Assembly (NCBI GenBank): GCA_958510875.1
Contig: OY294067.1
Coordinates: 265,334,180 to 265,398,179 of the forward strand
Length of the DNA: 64,000 bases
Direction of reading: 5' to 3'
DNA from: Endomychus coccineus
Lineage: Eukaryota; Arthropoda; Insecta; Coleoptera; Endomychidae
Shown piece by piece: positions 54,901 to 64,000 of the stretch. A program made the translations under genes and the position numbers. The notes below the pieces were generated by a model. The model made no database searches. It was not told the origin of the DNA and worked only from the letters and a program-made list of their open reading frames with translations. Position 1 is the first letter of the stretch, and every line of letters begins with the position of its first letter.

Positions 54901-57900
54901 CGTGACAACGTCCTAAGAAAATACTGATGGAATGGTTTCATTTTTCAAAAGAAAATTTTAATTTTATTTGTTTGATAGATATTTTGTATGGATATAGAGA
55001 AGGAGGTAAATGGAAATCACAATTGAATTGATCAAGTTACATTTATTTGTACGCATAAATACAATTATGTCAATTTAGCTTTTAAAAAGCCCGCCTCTAT
55101 GTGTTTGATATAGGAGAAAATTGTTCCCTTTGACGGCTGGCTGGTCCTACCTGTCATTTCAGACACGTTGTTATGATATGTGGAAAATTTAACATTTATG
55201 TTTTAATTTTTTGAAATCATAGCTACGCTCGATAATTATTTCGATCGAATAGTAAAGCAATTGATTTTTTACTCATCGTGAAACAGTTCTGTTAACTTAT
55301 TGTTATAGTTTTGTCAATTATAGCATAACCTACAATCGCTGCACTAGCGGACCGATGCTATTTATTTTAATGATGAAAGCACGAATATTCGACAATATAT
55401 CACTGAACATATATTTAATATCGAAAGAATCATTACCTTTATCGCCGCAATTATCGTTGCTATAAACAATTGACACCACATTCACTTTTCACTGCACTTA
55501 CGAAAACATGTAAATGTATTATTGTATAGCAGCTGTCCACGCGCATCGCATCGGTCACTCAAGTAGGAGAGCTCGCTTGCACTTCAAGCCTTAAATGGAA
55601 CGCCTCAGAGCGAGGTAACGCACAGCCGGTCAGAGCGAGGTAACGGCAAATGAGTCATGTTTTCTCGTGCGTGCAGCCGGCTCCATCGAATAATAAGACG
55701 TTGTCACGTCAAAAAATCAATCTGTACTGTAGATCATCTATCAATTTCCTTGGACGTTGTATCTTTATTTACGAATACACCAGTCCTTTTGGCATTGAGT
55801 AGCATCAAAAAACGTTGGGCAGAGATTAAAAACCACACACTCTAGGTCAATCTGAATTTATAAATGCAGTAAGTAAAGTTTTGTTAAGAATGGACTTATT
55901 TTCAATACGGTGAGAAATATAGAACAGATATTCAGTCATTAAGTCAGACTTATACTAATTTAATTAATTAAAATCCTCGCAAATTCCCACATGCGTCTTT
56001 ATAGTGTAAAAGTATATTTTAGATAGAATGCTCAAATAGCAATATTTCTAATGAGGTCTGACAACCTTTTTCTATTACCTCATAAATCTTTAACATCTGG
56101 TTCGAAAGTAGATACTTGAGCGTTATATTTTTTGGTTTCAGTCGTATAGACTTTGTTTGACATGAGTTCGTATATTATAAGAAAATTGCTAAGCAGTAGA
56201 TTCTTGATACATATACATATACTTAAAACATTAATGTGCTACAATTTCGATTATTCGTGTTTCTGTTCGTTTCGGCGACGTGGGCATTTTTAATTGAAAT
56301 TGGTGCGATAAGGGCGCATTGTGCTGATACAGTTAGTTTTAGACATAATAAAGCAATGTGTAGTGTGACCTATTTCCCGAGACTTTATATATATTTCCTA
56401 CCTGGGTCAAGAATCATTAATTGTTAGCATTGTTTTGTTGAAAGTTTTGCCCTTAATTAAGGCTGTGGGTTTCAAGTGAGTCTCAATTATTTCATTGAAT
56501 AATGAAATATCGGTATTAGGTAGCGGGAGGCCCATGCGAGCAGCAGACAAAAAGATTATTGAATTCATTTTTGTAGAATGGAAAAATTCCCACTCTCCTA
56601 ATCCTAGAAAGACTATTCAATGAATCAATAAGCAAAAGAACTCTCTCTGTATTTCACTTCACATTCCTTATTTTGTAAAGCATCCCAACAATATATACGA
56701 GATCGAAACAGGCGTAAATGCATATGATTGTACATGCTTTAATACCCCCTGGATCCTGAATATGGGTTTGCCCACAGACTATTGTGATTCCCGCTTTGAA
56801 GGTCTGCACCATACAAACCAATTGACTATCACGAGTTTAGAATTACGTGAAGGTAGAAAATATGAACTGGCTTGGCAAATTTTTAATTTGAGTTGTTGAA
56901 ACTACTCGGACAAGTCAGAGTAGGTACATATTCACTGCTTCTGGTCCAATCTTTCAAGATGTATCTTTTGATCTTGTGAGGTGTTGAATTTAGCTGCTGT
57001 CGGGAGATATATTTCCCAGTTTTTCCTTCTACCTTCATTATTCTTGGACCCCAAAGTTCTGATAAAAAATTTGAAAATAATGTGATAGGATTCCAAATAT
57101 CAAATTAAAGGAAATAAACGCTGGACATTTAGGTTTTGAATTAAAAAAAAGTATATCTACATATCCTGTAAAACATTATCACTCGGATATTTATTTCAGA
57201 TATACGCTCCTCTTCAATATTTAGAAAGTTTTTATCTTCTTCAACTTCCGATGAGCAATCCAAACAATATGAAGAGGATATAAAAAATAAAATACTAGCA
57301 GCGTCTTTGCCATTCGTACCTGAATTGGGATGGAGTAAGGAAAGCGTAACCGCTGGTGCTCAATCCGTGGGTTATCCAGGTGTAGTACACGGGTTATTCT
57401 TAAGAGGTGGTGCCGATTTAGTACATTATTTTCAGACCAGCACTAATACAAAACTGGTGGATATATTGAAACAGGTGATTAAAATAACTATAACTCGGTG
57501 AATAATTCCAGTTTTGCTTTTTTCTAGTATCAAAAGGAATTCGAAAAAGAACCCATATCTCCGGCGGAATTCGCTGAAAAGGCAATTCAACAGAAGTTGT
57601 TGATGATTGCTCCTTATAAGAAACGTTGGCCTCAAGCCGTAGCAATTATGTCCTTACCGCCGAACGTTCCGAATGCTTTGGCAGCGCTTTTAACGTTAGT
57701 AGACGACATTTGTTACTATGCAGGTGATAGATCTGTGGATGTAGGTACCCTAAAATTAAAATGAGGCTATAAATGCCAAACTCGATTTCAAGACGAAGGG
57801 ATTCGGTTGACTGTCATCTTTAATGACTACTTTGAATCTCAATGTCAGTAAGTGGTGGATTTCATAATAGTGTGGTAAAGTTCAAAATTAAAGTTGCATT

Positions 57901-59538
57901 CAACATTACAATATAATGAAAATTTTCATAATTGGTATTATTATAATTTGAGGGAAATCGGAGTTTGCCATTTAGCTGCTTAATAAATATTAACTTAGTA
58001 ACAGTCATTGTGAATTCGGTTATTTCTCGAATTTTAAGCGTATAAAGACCGTTTTACAGTTCGCAATTCTTGTTGCAATACGCAATACTCTTGCTCAAAA
58101 GCATGCGCAGTACAGAAATTGCTTGCAAGTCTTGCAATTTCAAGACATTGCCACTGAATCTGTTCGGTTCGATATTAATTGCGAGTTGCGTGCAATTATG
58201 GTGGAAAATTTTGGGGACTTTTTAGTTACCAACAATATCACACTGAACAAAAGTTCCCACAAAGACGCTTATTTGACGTTGACGTTTATATCACAATAAC
58301 AGAAACATTTATACCTATTCATTTATTGATTCTTGTGTTTCGTTTATTCTTTTTCCTTCGATTTGGACTCTAGCTGTAAATTGTAAATTTTTTGTATTTT
58401 AGTTTAAAACCAGAAAAAGTATTCCACATTGTTTCAAATTTCCTAGCAGTATATAACCATTCTGTAGCCAGATAACTTGATATTATTATTAGATTGAGCA
58501 ATTTTAGAACAGTTTTTTAAATGTTTGTATCCATCCTTCTTTTCAGTTAAACCAATATGTCCTCTATTTTGGTTTATCCAGGACCTTCGTATTCTTCTTT
58601 CTCCAGTCTCTCTCACCATGAGAGCAGTGACAGCAATAATTATAGTCATTATAGCAGCAACGTTTTTCTTTTGTTTATTTCTATTCATTTTTACATAAAA
58701 CTAAATAAATTTAAAACATACAACGAACAAATTAATAATTCTTAACTTTTCATTATTTTAGCATATTTTTAAGGGTGGTAGAGAACAGAAGTATATAATT
58801 GCAAGTAAAAATTGCCATGTTTAAATTTTGTGCCATAAAAACTTGCAGGCCAGCTCTTGCAAGATCAGTGTATTGCTGCAATACTATTGCAACAAGAATT
58901 GTGTACTGTTAAACGATCTTAAATAATTCATATTGATATAACATAGACCATTGATCATAGATTTGGTGATATAGCTGGCCGTTCTGGAGCACTTTTCTAA
59001 AGTTTCGTTGAAAATGTTTCGTGCAATTTATTTCGAGATAAAATATTCATTAATCTTGATCTTAATCCTGAATAGTTATTTAGAAAACTGAACGAAGACA
59101 TTGTAAAATATTACAATGTAGTGCTTTTGGTTCTGAATATTAATGGATAATGATAACCATAATGACCCAATTTGTCTTCCTAAAAAAATAATTCGACAAT
59201 AATTGGTACTGCGTAGTTTTTCAGGTATTTTTATTATTTTAGTTCACTTGGTACATGAGAAGAATCGGAATTGCCGGAGTATATAAAGCTTCCGAATTAT
59301 ATCTTATACAGGATTCTTCCGAAGGTCATACAGAAACGTTCAAATTTTTAAATAGGCGAATGTCGGAAGCTGTTCAAATCCATGAAATCCTTTGCCAATC
59401 AAATGTAACCAGTTCAAATACCAAAGATACAGTAACGTCTGCATTCGTGACGGTAAGCACCTAATTGTACCAGTTTTCGAAATATTAAAATATTTTTTCT
59501 AGGCCAGAAATATACTTGGATTGAGTTGGAACAGGTAG
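51911..59538 (+). CDS. COQ9: Ubiquinone biosynthesis protein COQ9, mitochondrial
   Basis: Exons 51911-51950, 57200-57474, 57528-57740, 59243-59452 and 59503-59538 give 257 aa (human 318). Exon 1 encodes MMSFVGLLRSNSK plus one base; the phase joins exactly to exon 2 (HIRSSSIFRKFLSSS), making a typical arginine/serine mitochondrial presequence. Later landmarks are LPFVPELGWSKESVTAGAQS, LVDDICYYAGDRSVD and FTWYMRRIGIAGVYKASEL, against human MVDDMWHYAGDQSTD and FNWYTRRAMLAAIYNTTEL. COQ9 is a lipid-binding partner of COQ7 in coenzyme Q synthesis. Introns 2 and 4 are 53 and 50 bp; intron 1 (5.2 kb) contains glomulin and Penelope debris. Exon 1 is predicted from phase and presequence only; the others are firm. 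AATAAA lies near 59643. Confidence 0.92.
52091..53821 (+). CDS. GLMN: Glomulin (FKBP-associated, cullin-RING ligase inhibitor)
   Basis: Single-exon, 576 aa (human 594), starting at the ATG at 52091. The most diagnostic stretch is SDRIIATLNLIRFVILRDE near residue 450, against human SDRIMASLNLLRYLVIKDN. Others are LLKPMQAVLLRISQK, YNPIYVFQYSLHFINTLLE and RSYYHQKLNDAE. The protein is predicted to be all-helical HEAT-like repeats. Glomulin binds RBX1 and blocks E2 recruitment to cullin-RING ligases. Human GLMN has many exons, so the intronless form here is notable. It starts only 140 bp inside COQ9 intron 1, on the same strand. Confidence 0.94.
   Translation: MQSPSEIDCSSNFVNTIRNCLENDDVVQAITIFDDDENINEIKDNSWELIPVITKYLTIMYETEDAEIFKGCEGLINTIAVKSNPEEALLQFVEEIEEATDDTKFVVLLKPMQAVLLRISQKRLNAWAWCFKAIQTYMNRVETLEDLNLEEDDRLTLDTNEIVLRTNMLYQDLIPFYDAFINELAAIPEELVGEHSKIIVKFLIELLGKPLGYLDMSATGRTRKIAEVLSEKIFLISKDPYIYLEIQDNKYRNNFLEPEDLGLGILLYLVLFEKVNWEDVPKVYNPIYVFQYSLHFINTLLEVNKQLLTEKGLNLVQELLQNVKGLELTHTLLDSDEHTKFCKILEKIIVYSNLERLRKQALSVYRMYLFSFECHGQYLLVYNLISELKHSGLLGFTITQYKEMLVRARDLDNEEDMKYFEGRKLYSLIDRCCMVPEANEYNLIDLSDRIIATLNLIRFVILRDETSRCKSFTDIVSDWKNNYFSNLTKALQETRSYYHQKLNDAERDQNQLKAGDSKMMLTVDNKNLVEMDSTEKLNSISLSLTALDIIDSLLDRVIDLLKMKNYYGEGDIGSSK
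53822..54560. other. COQ9 intron 1, between glomulin and Penelope debris
   Basis: No gene or clear repeat. No strong poly(A) signal is seen immediately after the glomulin stop. Confidence 0.4.
54565..56400 (+). mobile_element. Penelope-like element split by another transposon
   Basis: A reverse transcriptase piece with YIYRLPKLHKSDIPLRPIVS lies at 54660-54845. A second piece, with SLDVVSLFTNTPV, lies at about 55740-55850. The end at 56220-56400 matches the inverse of 46290-46520. The two coding pieces are separated by the insertion at about 54893-55711. Both ends lack the hammerhead segment present in the 46280 copy. It lies in COQ9 intron 1. Confidence 0.8.
54893..55711. mobile_element. Non-autonomous DNA element inserted in the Penelope copy
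   Basis: TTGAACGTGACAACGTC near the left edge matches the inverse GACGTTGTCACGTCAA at the right edge. A GTCAGAGCGAGGTAACG-like motif is repeated near 55605-55645. No transposase frame is seen. Exact ends are uncertain and may lie about 50 bp further left. Confidence 0.55.
56401..57199. other. COQ9 intron 1, last part
   Basis: No recognisable gene; ordinary AT-rich intronic sequence up to the acceptor at 57198-57199. Confidence 0.45.
58046..58918. mobile_element. PIF/Harbinger-like miniature element in COQ9 intron 3
   Basis: Terminal repeats AGACCGTTTTACAGT and ACTGTTAAACGATCT are flanked on both sides by TAA (58043-58045 and 58919-58921), the 3-bp target typical of PIF/Harbinger. Subterminal regions are rich in TTGCAA-type motifs in both orientations. 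No transposase is present. Confidence 0.7.
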
Positions 59539-59649
59539 TATAAAATGAATTATTATATTTTTAATTTTACTTATTATATTTGTACATGTTCAAATATATT
59601 TGTTAGATATGTTTAGTGTGAAAAAGTATCTCTTTTGTTGAAAATAAAT

Positions 59650-61435
59650 TATTTTTTAACTTAATTTGTGTTTGCTGCATTCGCATCACTCCATAAAAGC
59701 CACATGCAGCATGGCCCTAATGTGAAAGATTTTCGTAATATCTCAGCTCTTGGTGGAAGGTTAGCAAACTTATCTATACAATTATCTATCTTATACGGTA
59801 TAAACTCATATCTATGCTAACGCAACAGATGTTTGCAGAGAAGGCTTTGTTGGAACTTCTTTTGTTCTTCTTTGTTGGCATTTAGAGTAGGTTGCAAGAT
59901 ACTACTACTACTAATCGTAGTATATCGAAAATTAATCTTTTTTTAAACTCTTCTCTAATCAGGATGAAATTTATGATAAAAATGTGATATTCATATGGGG
60001 ATTTTTTTTAGTACACACTAGAACTCAAAAGTACTTGACTACGCAAAAATCATAAAAAATGTTGAACAATTCCATCCAATCATGAGCGTTTATTGAATCT
60101 GGTAATATCAAATATTGATACTTACACTATCCTTCTTAAAACATAAAAATAATTAGAGAAAATAAGACTAAACCAACTTGCAGGACCGAATTACACCCAT
60201 TCTTTAAAAAGGAGATCCAGGAATCACATCGAACTATTGACTATTCTTAGTCATTTTTCAAAAATCTTGGAGTCTACTTTATAAATATCTACAATGACAC
60301 CAAAATTCTAATATTCAAATATCAACATGATAATATAATAAGATTCTTCACCCAGTATGAATACTACTGGTGTTGGCCCACTGGGAAATTCAAACATCTC
60401 AACAATAAGAATATTATTTTATTTACTTACAAAAATTAACAATATTAATCTTAATCAATATGTCCACTATCTGTATAAAGGATAATAATATTGCTTCAAT
60501 GTTAACCCACATGCGGTAATACCAAATAGACTAAATACAATTTTCTCGTTTCTGGAATATTAAATAAAACAATACCGAGTTTAAATAATAATTGTTTTAT
60601 TTATTTTCATGTCTCCAATACAGTTTGGACCAACCCGTAACACTCGCGAAATCTATCTGGCAAGAATATCGATATTATAGCAATATACGGTATCGGAAAC
60701 AATTCTTCTGGGGTATGGACAGAACTCTACAAGGAACGCAATATGATAATACCACATAAACAAGAGAGACGCACTGCTATGCGCCCCTCCTCTTACCACC
60801 CGACGCGTACACAGCGACTCTCACATTCTCCCGGCTGGTGCTGGTATGATACTGACGTGCTACGTCCTGAGCTGACCGCCCTGAAATTGTAATACTCTCT
60901 CAACATATAGCAAGCTATTCTTTACGCTCTTATGAAACCACCATACCCAAGATAAATACTTTCCGATACTGTATAGACTAGTGCTGTAATAGATATGTTG
61001 ACGTCATTGGAAATTAAGCGAGCTTCCTGTTCAAACATACACACACTGCAATATATAGCAACGGCTCACATTTGCGCCGCTACAGCACGTTCCAGTATGA
61101 CTATATTTTAGTATACAGATACTGTCTATGCCACATTATAGAACGCGGTAAGTTGATATACGTCGGCAGTGATGGATGGGAGACCAGTTTCTTGAAGGAG
61201 TAGAGATGCCTAGCTCGTGAACAACGTTGCAAAATAAACATTGTTCTACGGTTTTCCCCTTCTCCAAAACAAGTGTGTGCGACAGGCCCGATCTGACAGT
61301 ATTGCCGACACCTGGCATCTTACTCCTTCAACTCAGTGTACCATCCTGTCTATCTAGTATCATACAGGCTAATGGTGATCCAGCGAACCCTTTAACATAA
61401 CCTAGTTACGTTGTTAGTGTGAAGTGGAATAATCT
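59650..61435. other. Intergenic DNA downstream of COQ9
   Basis: No gene recognised. The stretch 60640-61330 is richer in GC than its surroundings and contains short open frames without known motifs. Confidence 0.35.
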
Positions 61436-61439
61436 TGAA

Positions 61440-61690
61440 TAGTAGACTTCCGCGGATAGCTAATCTTGCAATTTCTTGGCTTCCGCGTCACAATAGCACG
61501 ACTTGATGCCGACGTTTCGCCAACCATGTCAGGTGGCATCTTCAGGACAGGCTTAAGGCTTGAACTGAAACGGTTTCAGTTCAAGCCTGCCCTGAACGTT
61601 TCACCTGTAATGGTTGGCGAAATGTAGGCATCAAGTCGTGCTATTGTGACGCGGAAGCCAAGAATTCGCAAATGAAGTGAATTATTGTGT
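61440..61690. mobile_element. Penelope terminal-repeat palindrome (no interior)
   Basis: Two terminal repeats face each other: GGCTTCCGCGTCACAATAGC near 61480 and its inverse at about 61645-61665. Centre-facing GGTTTCAGTTCAAGCC parts meet near 61580. The interior is completely lost. The left arm keeps a full hammerhead-like core. Confidence 0.75.
61500..61552 (-). ncRNA. Hammerhead-ribozyme-like motif with minimal stem III
   Basis: On the minus strand: TGTC (stem I), core CTGAAGA (61545-61539, allowed variable base), extra T, stem II GCCACC...GGTTGGC, core GAAA (61518-61515), then CGTC, giving the classical GUC cleavage triplet, then GGCA (stem I). Stem III would be only AC with GU and no loop, so folding would need a dimer. 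The right arm of the palindrome has lost the core. Confidence 0.55.
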
Positions 61691-61729
61691 AGCTGTTAAT
61701 TGTGATATTATTTGAGTAGATATGTACCG

Positions 61730-62159
61730 GGATATCAAAAATTATCTTGGTCAAGGGTGGCTGTGGAATGTAAAACGTGCGTCTTACTTTAAATTTTGAA
61801 ATATGTTTTGTTGTGTCAGAATCTGTTAAGTCAAATTAATTAATTTGAAGTTTCTTTAAGTGCGAAATCTCGCAATTTTATACGAATGTTATAACACTCA
61901 GTCTCTAGCGCTTTAGACTCCGGAATTTTCACTTGGCCTATCGAAATTAGAAGGTTCGAATTGTATAAAAACACAATTGTATGAACGCCAAACGTCCTAT
62001 GTAATTAGCTACGAACGTAATCATTTTGACATATGCCTCGAGGAGCTCGCTGCGCGTCAGTAGGTATGAAATTTGTAGGTTATTGATGTCAGTGTGACAG
62101 TGACATAATTATTTCAAACGTAAAGTAACTACCCTTGACCAAGATAATTTTTGATATCC
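61730..62159. mobile_element. Small inverted-repeat element
   Basis: Starts GGATATCAAAAATTATCTTG and ends with the inverse near 62159. The interior resembles 36280-36500 inside the intron-9 foldback, including an AATTTCGCACTT-like and a GCCTATCGAAATTAGAAGG block. No coding content is present. Confidence 0.65.
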
Positions 62160-62575
62160 TTATCTGAAAACTTTATCTAAGATATCTATTGACAAAGCAA
62201 ACTATCCCGCTGTTGTTCTACATTGATCGAACGCATGATTTCTTCTTATGACCAGATGATGCCTCCTAGCAGAAGCAAAAAGAACATATAAAATTATATA
62301 TACGTTTAGTTGAGTATATGATGCTTCTGCGAGGTGGCGTCCTAGAGAATTTACAGTTTGAGTTAACGAAAATGTCATGTAGGTACTATTCACGAATTAA
62401 CCTTCGTAGAATTCACTTACGTAGTCAGCTATATGAAGATATTTCATAACCTATTTCTTACACAACTTATATCACGTTCTTATCCAATTTAGCTCCATGA
62501 ATTTCAATAGAACGTCAACAAAACACTTTTGGTTAATTGTGCGTTTGGGTCAGTCCTGTTTTAAAAGGTTAATAC

Positions 62576-63138
62576 CACGGTCGTACATACAGGTCTGGGA
62601 AGTCGTATGTTTGACATGGGTATCTTACGCGTCGCCAAACTCGTAGTCCCTCGCTCAGCCTCTAGCTAGCGCTTGGACCGAAGTGGTAAGACGATTTCTT
62701 TCCGGAATCGCAAGCAGTGATACTAAGTATTCTGATTTGAGAGAGGAATAGAACTGTTACTCTTGTCAAAATGTATTACTCACCTTAAAAATAACTTCCC
62801 CTTTTTCGCACACATTAAAGACCTCGTTAAAACGATTTCTTTCCGGAATCGCAAGCATCCACTTTTTTCAGATTTCCGCATCTTTCGGCACTTTAAAAAC
62901 AGAAGTTTCTTGCTTTACACTTTTGTACCCCGTTTTGCATTTCGGCACAATGCACGGTTCCGTAATTTGTTTCTAAAAACGCAGGTATTCCTTGTGTTCA
63001 CAAGTCAAGAATGACAGTTGTCAGAGAACACTCTTCGACTACTGCGCCACCCTTTTTGGTGTGACAGTTGACGCTTAGCGGAGTCACTTCTCACATAGGA
63101 AACAGCCTTGAGTTCTCAGACCTGAATGTACGACCGTG
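62576..63138 (-). mobile_element. P-type miniature element with THAP exon, copy 6
   Basis: CACGGTCGTACATACAGG start and CGACCGTG end. Flanks GTTAATAC and GTAAATAC form an 8-bp duplication with one change. The minus-strand THAP-like exon (about 62985-62785) has the CxxxxC, FKVPKDAE and PERNRF parts and ends at a GTGAGT donor. Confidence 0.87.
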
Positions 63139-63146
63139 GTAAATAC

Positions 63147-64000
63147 TAAACTAACATACATTGACCAGAGAATTACAAATCAAGAGCAAAGATACTAGCC
63201 GATGACGTACGTCAACAAAGACAGTTCACAAACAACTCATCATCTGCTCCCGCAAATGACCAATTTAAACATGTTCTAGGTTGAAAATATGAAAACTAAT
63301 AATGTTTGGTAAGTTTATATCAGAACCAAAAGAATTAATTGAAAAAATACGCCACTTGCAAGGAACCTATGTAGTATATTTTTCTGACAACACAAACGAA
63401 AATTCACAAATTAATTTGAATCAAAAATTCATAATATTTGGCACTCACGGCTTACTAGGTTACTTTCAAAGAGTATTTTTCAAAACAGACTAGTATTCAT
63501 ATATAAATTTCCATAACATCCTATATAAATTCAGTCAGATAATATAACACACAATAGACAATGAAAAAAATATAAATATACATAAAACTATTTTACAAGG
63601 TAAATAATAGTCACTATGGCAATGTGGGCTCTCCTGCTTATTTCCCCTTCCCATAGTATGACAGTAAAGTTCATATATATAGGATGTTCCAGGGTAATAG
63701 GATCCTCCATAATCCCGTTACTATTTGAGATATCGACTAGCGCTTTTTTGTCGACATTATCTGCAGTTTGAAATTATTTTCATCATTTGCAGTGTCACAC
63801 CAAACTTATGTTTTTTTAATGCAAACCCCCCTCCCTATATTTTAACATGATTGGAAAGTCCTTTTGATTCTGTTCAAAATGGGTTCAATGTTAATAGGCG
63901 AATAATGGACCGTTTAGAAAATCACTACTAAATTTCCGATTAAATTGTCCAGTGTTTTTCATGTCCATTCGAGTGCTTAAATAATAGTACTTCAATTGGA
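63147..64000. other. Right end of the window, intergenic
   Basis: A 63-codon open frame at 63302-63493 starts with ATG but has no recognisable motif. Nothing else is seen. Confidence 0.35.

Noticed and set aside
55657..55845. Arginine-rich ATG frame as the COQ9 first exon
   Set aside because: It lies across the right end of an inserted transposon and Penelope reverse transcriptase debris, and no good donor gives the phase needed at 57200. The exon at 51911-51950 fits better.
63302..63493. Small gene at the right end
   Set aside because: Only 63 codons, with no motif, no splice support and no conservation evidence.

Overview
The window is AT-rich animal nuclear DNA with spliced protein genes, GT-AG introns and dense transposon remnants. 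Five animal housekeeping gene families can be recognised, with one more tentative. Many introns are only 50-55 bp long (four of the seven in RAB5IF and COQ9, at least three in CARMIL). Together with the transposon set (Penelope-like elements, hAT, mariner, P-type THAP elements, Ty3/mdg4 gag, non-LTR retrotransposons) this points to an insect, most likely a beetle. The order-level guess is an inference.

Genes, left to right. 2822-3712 (+) is a single-exon coiled-coil protein, possibly augmin subunit HAUS8. 6717-8246 (+) is RAB5IF/RCAF1 in four exons. 49754-17321 (-) is a large CARMIL (F-actin-uncapping LRRC16-type) gene of 16-17 exons, reconstructed with every splice phase matching. Inside its introns lie two single-exon genes: AK6 (29332-29871, +, intron 12) and KIN17 (48841-47681, -, intron 2). 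51911-59538 (+) is COQ9 in five exons. Its first intron holds a single-exon glomulin gene (52091-53821, +). CARMIL and COQ9 start head to head about 2.2 kb apart, and two P-type miniature elements sit between them.

The rest is mostly repeats. One family of P-superfamily-like miniature elements (CACGGTCG termini, 8-bp target duplications) recurs at least nine times, and most copies carry a decayed THAP-like exon. At least three lineages of Penelope-like elements carry terminal repeats with hammerhead-ribozyme-like cores, some intact and some visibly broken or deleted. Six long foldback elements (arms up to about 460 bp) are present, five of them in CARMIL introns. A ten-unit 172-bp satellite-like array lies just upstream of AK6. 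A hAT element carries a P-type insertion, and a related hAT copy elsewhere in the window preserves the empty site. A mariner is interrupted by a Ty3/mdg4-type gag fragment, and a PIF/Harbinger-like miniature element sits in COQ9 intron 3.

The genes do not form an operon-like pathway. Their products act separately in actin capping control, ubiquinone synthesis, cullin-ligase regulation, nucleotide/ribosome biology, DNA/RNA metabolism and respirasome/ER membrane-protein assembly. The common theme is architectural: compact intronless genes nested in transposon-swollen introns.
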